Source: Pocillopora verrucosa
Lineage: Eukaryota > Cnidaria > Anthozoa > Scleractinia > Pocilloporidae
DNA length: 64,000 nucleotides
Direction of reading: 5' to 3'
NCBI RefSeq assembly: GCF_036669915.1
Contig: NC_089312.1
Location: 24,312,404-24,376,403 of the forward strand
This document shows positions 23,520 through 36,412 of this stretch, piece after piece (within the stretch, counting starts at the first letter, position 1; every line of letters begins with the position of its first letter). Made by a program: the position numbers and the translations under genes. The notes beneath the pieces are model-generated. The model saw nothing but the letters and a program-made list of their open reading frames with translations, was not told the DNA's origin and made no database searches.

Positions 23520-26500
23520 CCTACTCACTTATAAGATAAATCAAATACTTCGTTAATGACTCAAATATGGATTGGAATGATCACGCCCCCATTCCTCGAA
23601 ATAGAATGATCCAATGACATGGCAAGCTTGAAGTATCCATTCATTTGAATCCAAGCTGTTCTTGGACAACAACGCCTCAGGGCGCCTGGAAACTCCTATA
23701 AACTTCTCGCCTCGAATAGCCAAACAACCTCAATTGTAACATAAACAAACAGTTGTCCTAAAAACTTGGGCCTACAGTGATGTTTCATTCAGTCTTGTTA
23801 CACCCCGTGGCGCTCAGCTCAGTAAGAAAATGCAGACAAATAATGGAGTGGTTGTTAAGGAATATTTAATGACCCATAACGAACAGTTCGAGCGTTTTGA
23901 CAAGCGGAATGATAGCCACTAAGTCGAGAGGCTACTGAACAAAATAGCAATTCTATCTTAATTACACATCCCGCCTGCTGAAGGGCACTTGCATTTGCAC
24001 ATTAACTCTTAAAAGGACACTCTTCGGATCACAACTAGACATAAACCGTTTATAAGAATGATGAATGGAAAATTCGAAAAATGCAATTTGGAAGCCTTTT
24101 ATCATGGCGGTAACCCATGGCTGTCGTTTTTACGCCGATGGCATACTGTGCTGCAACCACATAGCCGAGATTCATTCATAGCGTTTGAAGTCATATCATG
24201 GATAGTCAAATGATCTTGGTAATTCAGGGTTGGCTACGTTGGCTGAACATGATAATGCGATTTTATGGGGAAACTTCTTTCATTGGGCTTCTTTTTGAAC
24301 TAAGTTACTGTTTTATCTATTGTCTTGAAGAATTTTCAACGGTATTTTGATGTCGTGATGCAAGGTCTTTGTTGGTCACAAAAGTGTAATAAGACTTTCA
24401 AAATTGCCTAAAACATTAACTTTGAAATGAGAGTCATCTACCAAGGATCCACTATTGTTATGTTTGAGAGGTTTTGTTATTATTCTCGCGAATTCTGTGC
24501 AACAATACCCTACTCCACTATTTATAAAACAAATGATGCTGACGTTTTTTTATGGTTTAATGTTCCCACAGTGTCTCTTCCTTTGGCCAAACCGAATTGT
24601 CGAGATTTCAATGAACTAGACAAGAGGAATTTTAGGTATTTAACAGAAAGTTAAATTACAACACGAACACTTTGTCGTAAGTTCCTCTATTTACCAGGAG
24701 CAATGACGATATGACAGTTTTCCTCTTTAATTTTAATTTCAAGGTATCTATCGGCAAAAAATCCAGAATCCAACGGAAACTTTCTTACGCATTTTTAAAA
24801 TGTTCGGTTTCCGGTATAGAAGGACTTTGGTGCGTTAAGCGAACAAAAGGCACAAACTGATATTATAATTTCATGCTCTGAAGAACTGCGAGCTGAAAAA
24901 CAACTATCACTTTAAGTAATTTAGGTTAAAATATTTCCAAATAACTTGTTTTTTAATGATTTTCTACCTACTCGGAAGCTCATATTTTATCAATACATTT
25001 AGATTATCAACATAAAGAGGGTTTTATCCAAACAGATACCTCGGTAAAATCTCTTAAGAAATTAACGAGATATTTTTTGCAATGATGTAAAAACCACGTT
25101 TTCCAAATAACATTCTAAATCTATAAAAATCGATTTTAGAAAACCGGGAAATTTCTTTCACAACTTTATATTAGCCTTCTTAAACATTGTCAGCGTGTAA
25201 TAGCTTTAATCCCAATTTAGCTGATAGAATACTTGAAGTTTCTATGCATGTCTATATCTGGTCAATAGGTAAGCATAGTCCTAAAGTTTGTGCGTTCGAG
25301 ATATTGTCAATTTTGTCCTGTTTGTAATCTTTGTGTGAGACTCGTGGGCCTCTTAACTATCGCAGTGCGTGTGCCTCTCTATATAACCAGGATCATGCAA
25401 GGGACACCAAAAACTTGCCAGGAAAACGTAGGAAGACGTAAGAGCGAAGATAGCCCATGATAGACCGACATGATAAGGAGTAATAATAACTGCTGTCCAA
25501 GAGAAAGCGGTATAGGTTCCATGTAGCATTCACGGCGATTCTGACTCAGGGTGCAGACTTCAACTACAGATTTTAACACTTTTCTGCTCAGTCAAGAATT
25601 CCTTGGTGAAAAGCCACAACCTTGGTCACTACGTAGGATTGGAAAATGTTTCAGTCATTTATGACTTTTGTCTCTCTCTGTATCTTTGCAAAATTGAATG
25701 AACAATTTGCAAATTTGAGCAATATCTGATTTTGAAAGGGAGAATAGGGGTGTCGAGAACTTATTTTTGAAGGTCGTTATTCAAAATTCGCTTTATTTTT
25801 ACGAATTTTCTGCCACAATTTTCCAAAGATTGTCGGGGCTCAATGTGGCAGTTTCCACATTTTTGGCAGATTTCTATTATGCCCCAGCATATCGTGGACA
25901 TCGATTTGTAAGACAAGTAGCGCAAACTTTAACGCAGCCTAAGGAAATGATTCGCGCCTTAGAAAACACTATTCTAGGAAAAGGCTTTTTTTTATGCATG
26001 AAGTAATGCCACTTTCGGCCAAGAAAGGGGGTTAAGAAGCGATTTACATGCATATTTGGGGACCTAATTCGCCCAATCTCTAAGAAACTTTTTACCACTG
26101 CTCTATTGAGATAATAAATTTTTGACTATTGATATCATTCTATGTTCAACTAAAATTGTGTTTTTTTGCCCAACCATTGCTCGGTGGAAGGGAAACTAGT
26201 GTGAGAAATAAAGCATGGCAGCTGTACCATTCGATCCAGGGTGCAAGTTGCGATTTATTGGATAGCAGCAGCCAGCAGGGAGCGTTCCGACCCCCATCTT
26301 TGAAACCAAGGTTTGAACCTTGCCTCATGATGTAGCCTACGTATTGTCAGCAGTTTTGTGTGCGCTTTGAAGGGATCTTGTAGCCACAGTTTGAACCTTG
26401 TCTCATGATCCAGCCCACGTATAGTTAGCGGTTTTGTGTGCGCTATGAAGCGTTGAGTGCCGGAGCTGCAAATCGAGCGGCGAAGCCACGAGAGGTTCGA

Positions 26501-28380
26501 GAATCCAAAATACCACCAGCTATACAAGCTAATGAGTTTGTTGTTGTGAGTTTGCTTCCTCGCTCCAAAAGTTTTTCTGAGTTTTCCGGTTTTTCTCGTA
26601 CGTTAAATCACACTCTTAATCACAATTCGACCACAAAAGACGACCAAGAGCCACGTAAAACAATAAACTTGCCACTGCCAAAACCCACTTTATGATGTAT
26701 TACATCATTCAGTAATTATGCCTGTGACTAAACTTGTCTTGTAAGTAAAAATGTTTCCTTTTATTTGACCAAATTCTTAGGAAATGACATAACGAGCTCG
26801 AATTTCTCTACTGCCACACCTCTGAGTAACAAATCCTTTATCCTCTCATAGATGTTGTAAATTACACAAGGAGGTCGAGAGGAAGTCGCAAAGTATATTC
26901 CTAACTAAAAATAGTTTCCATCGAATGTACTGTTTACAGAAGCCTGTCACTGTGTACTTATGAATCGTAGCTGAGAGTCAAACTTGAGACACTCGAACAT
27001 GTTTCAATCTGCAGTAGTTTTATTAATGATTAGGTCCAGCTCGAGGTGGAGCCCAAATGTCGACAATAATCAATTTGCGCACGCTATAATTTAAAACGAG
27101 CATACAAACCTAAAAAAAAAACTCAGTTATTTTCCACAAATATGTTATGTTAAGCGCTTAACTGGTACATAAAGTTTCTAATGAAATTACATAAAAAGGA
27201 ATAAATAAATAGAAGTTGAAATCTCAACAGCCGATTTGCATCATTTTCACAAATGTACCAACGAGCAAGCATTTTCATTGCTCGTCATTATTTCAACATT
27301 TAATGCTGGACGAAGTTAATGAGGCTGATATAATTAAGTCTTGGCAATTTATTTCAGTCTTTTCGAGTGTGTGAATTTACCCTGTTCGAAGAATGCATCA
27401 TTTATAAATATGACTTTTAACTTAGTTCGCACCAATCTTGTGTTGGATCTTAGTCTTATGTTCGTTGAAGGTGGGAGGAAGTTTACAATCCAACGTTGTG
27501 TCTCAACAACATGGCGCATGTTTTCCATGCTTTTCTTGCAGTGTCATTCGTGGATCACCAAATGGGCTTCTTTCTTACGCCCCGATCTCCAACATCGAAA
27601 CTTTTGCTCTACAAAACAACGACATTTTTAAATTTAGACTACGTGTATAGGCCACCACGTTGTACCATCAGGTTTCCAAGATTACACGCAGTGCATTCAC
27701 CTCCGTGATTTATTTTTAAACTTTTTGTTTGTTCTTCTCAGTCAGCGAACCGCAAAGAGAAAAGTCAATTTTAAAACGTGCCTTACTTTTCCTTTATCAT
27801 GACTGAATCTTTCCACCGACTGCTTGTGATGGATTAAGCTTTTCACTGATAATGCTTTGATTGTTTCAGACTCAAGTGCTTCTTCTACAACGACCGAGAG
27901 ATGTACAAGATACGCTTTTTTTATTTACTGCATGGCGTGTGTTTGCTAATGACGATGTTTACTTCTAATTTGCTTTTTTCTCTCTATCAATAAATTTCAT
28001 CTCATTCACGACGAAAGTGCTAAGTGTTTGTCTCAGACTCCACTATTCCCACATTCTTAGGATAATCAAGTCGATTTGGTTTCAAATGTTGTCATTATTT
28101 AACGCGTGTAGAAGTATCTACAAAATTTCCATAATTTCGAATGCGTAGAGATTACAGTGGATTACACTCACGTTTACACTCACGTTTTCGTTTTCGTTTT
28201 CAAAACATCCGCGTCGACCGGTTACAAAATCGCCAAATCAAACGAGGTTGTTACTTCTGCTCCAGCCCCAAACGCATTAAGCATTTCATTGACAATGCTT
28301 AAAGACGGAACACTCACTTACTTGTATTAGCCTTGTAGCACTGAATTAATTATTTCGTTATTATATCATAAGTCTTGTGT
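23520..28380. other. Non-coding stretch with a 78-bp tandem duplication
   Basis: No conserved protein is recognisable. The stretch holds a 78-bp tandem duplication at 26311-26451. The segment 28155-28200 is rich in cgttttcgttttc-type short repeats. The 3' exon of the gene at 28659 should lie here but I could not place it convincingly. Confidence 0.45.
26311..26451. repeat. 78-bp tandem duplication (two units)
   Basis: The unit beginning gtttgaaccttgcctcatga at 26311 recurs at 26389 with about ten substitutions over the first 63 bases (second copy gtttgaaccttgtctcatga). The period is a multiple of three, and on the minus strand one frame is open through both units with the repeating theme HTKxLTIRxLxHExRFK. 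No wider gene context is visible. Confidence 0.8.
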
Positions 28381-28404
28381 CTACAAACCAGACTCGCTAC
28401 TCAC

Positions 28405-28659
28405 CTTCTTGGAGAATCGTGTCAGCCAGCGCCTCATTTCCTTGAGTTTTCGTTTATTTTCTTGTCTCTTTCTTTTCCTCCGATTTTTGTTTCTTAGGCG
28501 TGCTTTTCGTCGTTTCTTCTTTCGTTCTTGTTCCCTCTTTTGAACCTTCCTTACTCTGCCATTTGTAAGAACAAAAACAACCCCGTGACTTTCCTCTGGA
28601 AACGAGAGCAATATCAGTGTGAGTGTCGTGAGGATGACAAGAAGCGTGAACGTCTTCAT
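28405..28659 (-). CDS. Small secreted very basic protein, family member 3 (first exon)
   Basis: The ATG at 28659 starts a signal peptide (MKTFTLLVILTTLTLILLSF, likely cut near residue 26), then HGVVFVLTNGRVR and a region of almost pure Arg/Lys/Glu (residues 38-75, e.g. KREQERKKKRRKARLRNKNR), ending MRRWLTRFSKK at a consensus GTGAGT donor (28404). The exon is 85 codons, phase 0, nearly the same length and layout as the exon at 23198-23458. The N-terminal MKT, the [VAI]xxxLT motif and the terminal W-[VL] show common ancestry with the genes at 19.0 and 23.4 kb. No cysteine is present in this exon. The downstream exon was not found. Function unknown. Confidence 0.62.
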
Positions 28660-31600
28660 TGCGTGGACCACACGAATTACTTCAGGCACTGTCTTCAAGC
28701 GCGCTGTTGAATAGAGGCAAGTGCCCAACCACTTCTTTGCTTTGTGATTTAAGCTGTGATTTCGTCTTAATGGGTGGCTATTAAGAATATTGCAGCAAGT
28801 GGTAAGAGTGTTTGTTGACCGCTGGGAACGTTCGCTACAGTGCTACGATAGCCTGCTTGGACTGATGTATGCAGTGGGAACCGAGGCATTGTAGCGTCAT
28901 AAGTGAAATTACCGAGGAATTCCAGGTATGCTGTGAAGAGTCTGAAAGTATAATATATTTGAGAGCCTTGAGGCAAACAACACTATTTGCAGCGTTTATT
29001 CTAATGTTGTTCTCAGTTCAACTCTTAGTTCAAACACCCGTGTAATTTTGGTAAATTTTCTGATTGCATTTTTGTGAAATATTGTCAACACCTTGTTAAA
29101 GGGATCATAAATCTCTAAGTAATCGCCAATGAACAATGTTGTGATGTGTGATGTTTACAAAGGGTTAATAAAGCTAAGAACGTGAGTTTGCCGAAGCATG
29201 ACTTAAAATTACGTATTTTTATCTAGGCCGACTTTTTTTCTCACGAAGCAAATATGACAGGGAAATTTCGAAAAAATGCGGTAATCGCCATCACTTATTT
29301 CCCTAACAGCTGTGATTTCACAAAACTTGTCTGGTTAGGCAAAAGTGATTTTCTTTGTTATTTGTGGCTCCTACAAGACAATCACACATCCCCTGAGAAT
29401 CCTAGCTTCTGATCATCTTTCAGGAAAACAGGCTTATCCAGCTGATTGCGTAATATAATGATTGTCTTCGGGAGAGATTTGAAGGATTGTTTGCTTAGTG
29501 TGAAATCTTTGCCATCTCGGCACACGGATTGCGGAAATGGCGGCGACTGGCTCGAACACATCAGACAAACTGGTGCGGTTCAACAGGGTGTGGACAAGTA
29601 GGTTTAGTAAATGCACAAAAGATTATAGCCACTTAATGTCCTGATCACCATCATTGTCTTAGCCATCTTTTTGTTTGTTTGAATGTGATAAAACACTTTA
29701 ACTTCGCTTTTGGGAAAAATGCAATTAAATTTGCTTTTGGAGTGGAGCAGGTTAAAGGGCACCACAAAAACTAGTCTTCGAACACGAATTTTGCAGCACC
29801 TTAAAAAACTACTTAAAATGATCGTTATAAACCGTCAACCCTTTCCTTCCTCAATTCTCGTTGTAATTTCATCTCCAGTAAAAGTTCTCTTCGTCAATTT
29901 CCTTATAGTCTTTAAAAACAGGTTAATATTGTTTTCCTTAAGTTATTGTTAGGATAGATTCTAATTGGAATCCCCCACAAGCTCACATCAACAGGTTATG
30001 CGAGGAGATTTCGGAGAAAGTCAGCGCGCGCAAGATTTCGTATGAACGTCTTTTGCTTTTAAGTTAAGGTATAGAGTTATGCTTCTATCAAAGAAAAATT
30101 ATATAATTGCAATTCCTAGAAAGTGCAATTAAAATTCTCTATCGTCTTTGAACAAAAGAGAATTCGGTAATAGCGACTTCAAGTTGAAAAAGATGGATAA
30201 GTGTTCCTTTGTCCATTCTGCATTCTACATATTTTCACCTTCATAAATCAAAAATCTTCTATCTAGACAAACTGTGGTGTTTAAATGAGGTGGAACGAGT
30301 GTTCTTGGAATCTGTACCAAGTCACGAAAGCCTTTTATACTCTAGCTCGACTATCGTCATTACCATTCTCAGCCTATATTTTCACGAGATGTTCAAATAT
30401 TTTGAAAAACCACAATGACGTTTGCAAGGTAGTCAGCGTAAATAATGACGAAAGCCTTTGACTCTTTGGTACATTTCATTCTCTTACACAGTAGGTAGGA
30501 TCTAAGATCCCGAGGAAAGAAACTTCGATATAAACCACCCATTTACGCAGATCAGTTTAGTATTGCTCTTTATTTTCACGACGTGGGAGAAAAAGGTGGC
30601 ACCCTATCGATGCCCGGTACTTCGGCAGTATCCAGGCATGCATTCAGAATACTGCTCACAGAAACATCAATGCGTTGTTAGAAACTCTCAAGTTTAGTGT
30701 TAGTATTATCACGATAGCCTATAAACGTTCACGCGAACACGATTCCCTTGCTTAAAGATGCTATTGAAATAAAAATGAAGTTAAACAGAAAGATAATTTG
30801 TTATGTATTCTAAACAAAATCAAAATCTGTAAGATAGTCCAATTTACCCGAGGCATTAGTTTGAACTTCTCTGCGACAACTAGAGAAGAGCTTGTTCCTT
30901 TTCTGGCGACAACATTATGTTTTTCAGACGGACCCCTCATTATTTTGAAAGAGACTACTTAGCTTACGGAAAGAACAGTGAAAGCAAGTCTATAAAACCC
31001 ATTCATCTCTTCGAATGTTTGGAAGCGACTCGCGACGACACTGAGATAGAAAGACTTGGCACTCTTCTGACGTGTGAAATATACTTTAATTAATAGTGAA
31101 CCGACAATTTTTTATCTTGAAATAATAGATTGTTGGCGGCGGGAACAGATTCAATTCAGACTTGCCTGATATACAGTTAAACTTTCTGGGCGATTGAGCT
31201 CCACATTTCACTAGCAGAGAGACTGAGTGATAAGATAATTTTCCAGGAACATCAGTAATAATTGGAAATGATCGAATGAAAAAGCTTGAAAAAAATTCAG
31301 AGCTTCGACGAGATCTGCTCATCTGTGGCCATATAGATACCGTTGCTAAGCTAAAAAGCTGTGTTTTGATGCCACATATTGGAAGTAAGGTCAGGTGTGA
31401 GTGTCTTATTAATTTCCACACTCAAAAATAATGAAATCAAGTATGGAAAAAATGGGAAGAGAACATCTCTTATGAGATGGCCCATATTTCACATATTTAC
31501 ACTTTTCATAAATAACCTCCTTATCCTTTAAATTGAAGATTTCTCCTTCGAAAAAGTCCTGGCACCCTCGTGCTTTTCATAGCTCAAGCTTACAGCAGAA

Positions 31601-34358
31601 CTAATTTTGTTTCCCTTTCCCTGGGTTCAAAACGACCAGCCGTTCGGGCTAATTAAAAAAATCAATTATCAGTAACGTCTATCCAAGGCTACCGATTGTG
31701 AACAGACATTACTACGACTTTCAGCAGAATTGCAAAGAGATTAATTTGATTTATTTTCGTTTGTTGAGTTCCTAGTTATTCGTTATTTTATCTCGTAATA
31801 AGCTATTCGCAAGCTTCTCCAGTTTGCCAAGAATAAACAAAATAATTCAGGCTGATCATTTCCTTCCTCTTTGTTATTGGACTGCAAAATAGTGTCACAG
31901 CATTAAGTTCTAACATTGGAAGAGCAAACCAACTTACTTTTCTCGAAGATTTTTTCTCGCAGTTGGCACGCACTTATATTTCCCTCCATATTTAAAGATA
32001 GCAATTTCGACTGGTTGAGGTTCACTGATTCAACAGGGGTAGGGATGGGGCGTGGTCTTTTTATTTCTGTTTCGAAACAGAATTCGTTTAATGATCACTA
32101 CGCTATCCTCTTTATAAAGCTAGACAGCTGTCCTTACCGTACAGTTAGTACCTTACATCACTATACTGTAAAGTAACGCACTTTTAGGCAACCCCATAAA
32201 TAACCAGAGCCAATCTAGCGGAGTGGAAGAGTCTTGAAATACAATAAGACAGGGATACCTATATAAATCACAATCAGAAATAGAAAAATCAGAAAATAAT
32301 AGCGCACTACTATTATAAACAAAACGTCTGTCACAGTATTATCTCGATAAATTAATGATATTGTCAATATTAGCAGCAATGCTTCCCGGTCTCTCTTAGT
32401 TTTTTCGGATATTGTACTCGACTCTTTCTATTATTTCGGGATCTCTAAAAGTGCGAAGAAGCGAAGGATAACAAAATAGTTTACAGAATTTGTTTAGGAA
32501 ATTTAAACATTTTCCATCCACAAATAAATGCCGTTGAGAAATTCAATGTCCTGGTGTCTCAAGCCTTTTTCTCGAACTTAATCAGTGGGAAAATTGTTCT
32601 TGAGAGGGTAATCTTGCAAAATGGCACCCTGCGTCCCTGCCCGCCCCCCTACGGAGGTAATATCCTACGCTGCTCTCTTCAAAACAATTACATTGCTTTG
32701 TCTTAATACCGACATCTATCTAAGTCTTTGTTGGTATCAGCCAGAGAAGCTTTTTGAAAGATTATTCTTGAAAAACAAGGTGTTTTAAATGTGTTTACCG
32801 TCAGTGCTGACCACCTGAGGTTGCAAATCGAAATAAATTTGCACTTATTAGACCGATGGAGGGAGACCAAAATTCTAATTTTAGTACATTGCTTCAAGGT
32901 AGACAGTTAATGAAACTATTTTGAGAAAGATGCTCATTCTTGACTCATCCTTGACCTTGGCAACGATCGACATTTCGAGATTAAACAAATGATTCTGAGA
33001 AATGTCAGAGCTTTTGATCGTTTTGAGGGCAGAACATTCCTCGAAGTTTATAACAAACTTATGCGTCGGGTTTTTTTTTATTAAGTTTTAGGATCAGACA
33101 GTTGTATCTATTTACATCAGACCTTATTCCTGGGTAAAGTTCTACTAAATTTAATTAGATGAAGTGTTTGAAAACATTATGAGATATGATCAAACCTGAA
33201 GGGCAGAAATGGGCGTTTGGAGTCAGTATTCCTAGACAGCGGTTTAGGAAGAGAAAAGAGCATGTAATTGACACCGACCTGCAACACCAATATCGCATAT
33301 AATTGAATTGTCTTTATTTACGTAATAGCTAAGATACGGTGATTGCTATTAAGTAACGCACTGTTTCATTTTGCATTAATATAGCGTAGTTGAATTGAAC
33401 TACGATATAACTTGACAGTTATATGACTTCCTTCCGTTTGTTTGATGCCTGTTCATGGTTGCTATGGAATTTAATTGATCGGGAAGCCTGTCAATACATC
33501 TTTTTCTACAATGCGTAAAAATGTCAAACGCGGAATGGTCCTATCCCAGTCTTAACAATGTGAGCATCATTTTTTTCACAAAAGATTTTGGCCCTGGACG
33601 TCATTTATGTGTCAAAAAGGCAACCAACGATGGCATCGAAGCGTGAAATATGAGCAAATAACGTAATAAAATCAACAAATAACATCTCCGCGTTTACAAA
33701 GAATCAGCACGATTGAAAGTACGTGTGTTTGAAAACGTTTCTGTTTCAAAAGTTGACACCGTTTTTAACGACATATCATGCGTTTAATCACGTTCGTGGC
33801 GCTGTTTGCGAAGCAGTAATTCCATCTCTTAAGTTTCCTTTAGTATTAATCTATTGATACGCTCTCAACTCTGCCATTTGAAGCCGGATTCCTTTTGCTT
33901 TGTCACTATAGTGATGACTTAGCAATTTAAGAAGGGGAATGGTATTTCAACTGTAGTATACACAACTAAACCAGGTATGAAGTTGGATTCGTTAGCATTT
34001 GATCCTCCGTTACTCTCCTCTATTAATGAGATGAAGCTATGTCCTCTCCAACCACAACGATAATGTGCGCACATGAATATTTCTAAGTACTTGAGATTGT
34101 ATCACTCTCCATCTGAACGGAATTGATTCTCACGCCTCCAACTACTCTTCTGTGATCATTGCGTATATAGCCATTTTTCCGCCTATAAACATGTACGTCA
34201 AAGTTTTAAGACTAACAAATATTGAATTTCGCTTCGATCTGGCAGATCCGCTGGAAACTGTCGAAGCCCCTTCTCATATGTCGGCATGGACCGCTTTGGA
34301 TTAAAGCCCGATACCTTTTAGTCGATAGTAGGCGTATTATTATCACTTATCTCCAACT
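28660..34358. other. Non-coding stretch, no gene recognised
   Basis: Open frames are short and unsupported by splice or family signals. I see no repeat with clear ends. Confidence 0.5.
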
Positions 34359-34844
34359 TCAACTCACAATTTGTGCGCTGCTTGTGGAACGCACAGTCCA
34401 GCTACTCATCATTGTCAATTTAGTTTTCAGTCCAGCGATTATCTTGTCTCGCTTCTCAAGCCGCTCTCTTAGGACTTGGTTCCTGTTTTGGACCTCAAGT
34501 TTCAGCTTAACATATTTCTCGATCTGCTCCCTGACTTGTGAGATGATGTCCTGCTTGACCCGAAGGCGATCCATCATTTCCTGCATAACACTGTCGCATC
34601 TTTGACTTATCTGCTCTTTTTCGTACCTTAGTTTCTCTGCCTGAAGTAAGAGAGTGTCCTGAAAGTCGTGAGAGTTCTTTATTTGACTGTTTTTCTTGGC
34701 GAGCTTTGCTTTCAATTCCTCAATTTCGTGATACGCCCTCGCAACTTCGTTCATAATGTCAATTTTACTCCTCTCGAGCGAGAGCAGTGCGTCATTATTG
34801 ACTTGAATTGTTCTCTCTTGATGACAAATTGTTGCCCTTCTCAT
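34359..34844 (-). CDS. Coiled-coil protein A, uncharacterised (161 residues or longer)
   Basis: The frame runs from ATG at 34844 to a stop at 34359. It is open further upstream to about 35054 without an ATG, so a longer N-terminus from another exon is possible. Residues 15-140 are a nearly continuous coiled coil (AYHEIEELKAKLAKKN, QVLRERLEKRDKIIAGLK). Residues 37-140 align without a gap to residues 194-297 of the divergent gene at 36413, so the two are duplicates. A good TATA box on this strand lies at 35294-35286, 440 bp before the ATG, which hints at a leader intron or a missed first exon. No known domain beyond coiled coil; function unknown. Confidence 0.6.
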   Translation of the reverse strand: MRRATICHQERTIQVNNDALLSLERSKIDIMNEVARAYHEIEELKAKLAKKNSQIKNSHDFQDTLLLQAEKLRYEKEQISQRCDSVMQEMMDRLRVKQDIISQVREQIEKYVKLKLEVQNRNQVLRERLEKRDKIIAGLKTKLTMMSSWTVRSTSSAQIVS

Positions 34845-36412
34845 GATTATAAAGAGACGACAGAGCGCAATACTATTTTTCCTGATTGGAGAAAAGGACT
34901 TGATATATTTCCTTCGAAATACTTTCGAAACGTTCGTCTTCTTCTTCTTTATCAATATATTGTGCCTCGACGTTGTAATTTCGTAGATCTCGAACGACTG
35001 ATTATAAAAATTCGCTCCCGCCACTGGGTTGCAGCTGCAATTACTTGTTAACAATCAAGTACCAAAATCTTCCTAATGGCATTGATCATTCGCTGAAAGA
35101 AAATTTGCGTAGTGCTTATTCCCCAGAGGAAAGTTCTTGTTTTTGTCTTTCAGTAGCTCTAAGACGCCATTGTAATTTTGTTACGTCAAATAGCACCAGA
35201 AAGTTGAAGAAACAATATAGTTGATGTGTTTGCTGAGTTTGCCTTCTCTGGCTGTGCAGAAAGATGTTCGAATCAATATGTGCAGCCTTATATACTTTAG
35301 CCCCGGTGCAATGAAAATGTTATCCGCTCTTGCAAATATAGCTTACCATTATTCCTAATGTTAATAATGTTTGCCCGCGTAGATTTCTTTTGTTTTTCGT
35401 TTGTCTCTCAGCATTGGAAAACAAAAGCGTCAGTTATTGGAAGTCAATTAACATTTGGTTGAAGTTTTAGCTTAATACACGCGAATAACAATTGCTGAGG
35501 GAATCATTGTTTGAGAAGATGGTAACGAGCTTTTAAGTTTTTGTACACGGCAGACTATAATTGTACAAAATTGACTGTAGGACAAACTACTTTATAACTT
35601 TTGTTCGACGAATGGATAGTAGCTCGTTTAGCCAGTATCTATTCTGCTGTGGTGATATCGTCATCTTAATAAATAATCGTTTACTGTTTAGTGGTAGTCC
35701 ATGAGTATCCGTCTAAGCATGACGACTTATTTGCAATTGTGTTATCAGTCTGTCCACTGTTGATATGTTCATTGGGTCGTTTTGCAGGCCTTGTCGATAT
35801 CACCAGAAGTTAAGCACATTATTGACCCCAACCAAACTGAAGTGCAGTGACATGTTAGACTTCCGCTCTAAAGACGCTGGAGCAGTAGACCTGTTAAACA
35901 AGACATTCGTCCATAAATGCTAATTACTGACATTTGTGCCTTGCCCTTAATAAAGCAGTGATAGTAATTAAGTCAAACGTGACATGCGTTTTGTTAACTC
36001 TACAACCCGGTGACGCATGATTTTGAGTTGGGTGACTTTTGAGTCTCGCCGATTTCCTCAGTAACACTCAGTGTTCATTACATATCATCATATCATCTGA
36101 GCTATCTCGTTAGCATCCGTCTAAGGTACTTACATGAAGTGAAATTGACGCCTTTGTTATGACACTTGACGTCTGCGTTAATTATATGCGACGTCGTGGT
36201 AACAAGTAAACATTATTTTTTCTCTGGCGTTGGTTAGGCAGAACTAAATTTAATTTGATTTCCTGCCCCTGTCACGAAAAGGGTCGAACAATAACGGTGT
36301 GCTGAGTCATAGGATTGAACATCACGATACATGTACTGACTTGAAGGCGACTTTCGACTCTTCAGCCAGGACAGACAACTTTTGAAAAGCCGTAAACTTG
36401 AAAAGATTAAAT
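34845..36412. promoter_or_regulatory. Intergenic region between divergent coiled-coil genes A and B
   Basis: The two genes are transcribed away from each other with start codons 1.57 kb apart. The minus-strand TATATAAGG at 35294-35286 is the only clear core promoter signal. No TATA box is evident just upstream of gene B. Confidence 0.4.

Noticed and set aside
29537..29644. 35-codon plus-strand frame with a good start context (MAATGSNTSDKLVRFN) and a possible donor GTAGGT at 29598
   Set aside because: It could be a first exon, but I found no continuing exon and recognise no protein beginning this way.
31086..31421. 111-codon minus-strand frame
   Set aside because: Low-complexity composition, no domain and no plausible promoter or splice partner.
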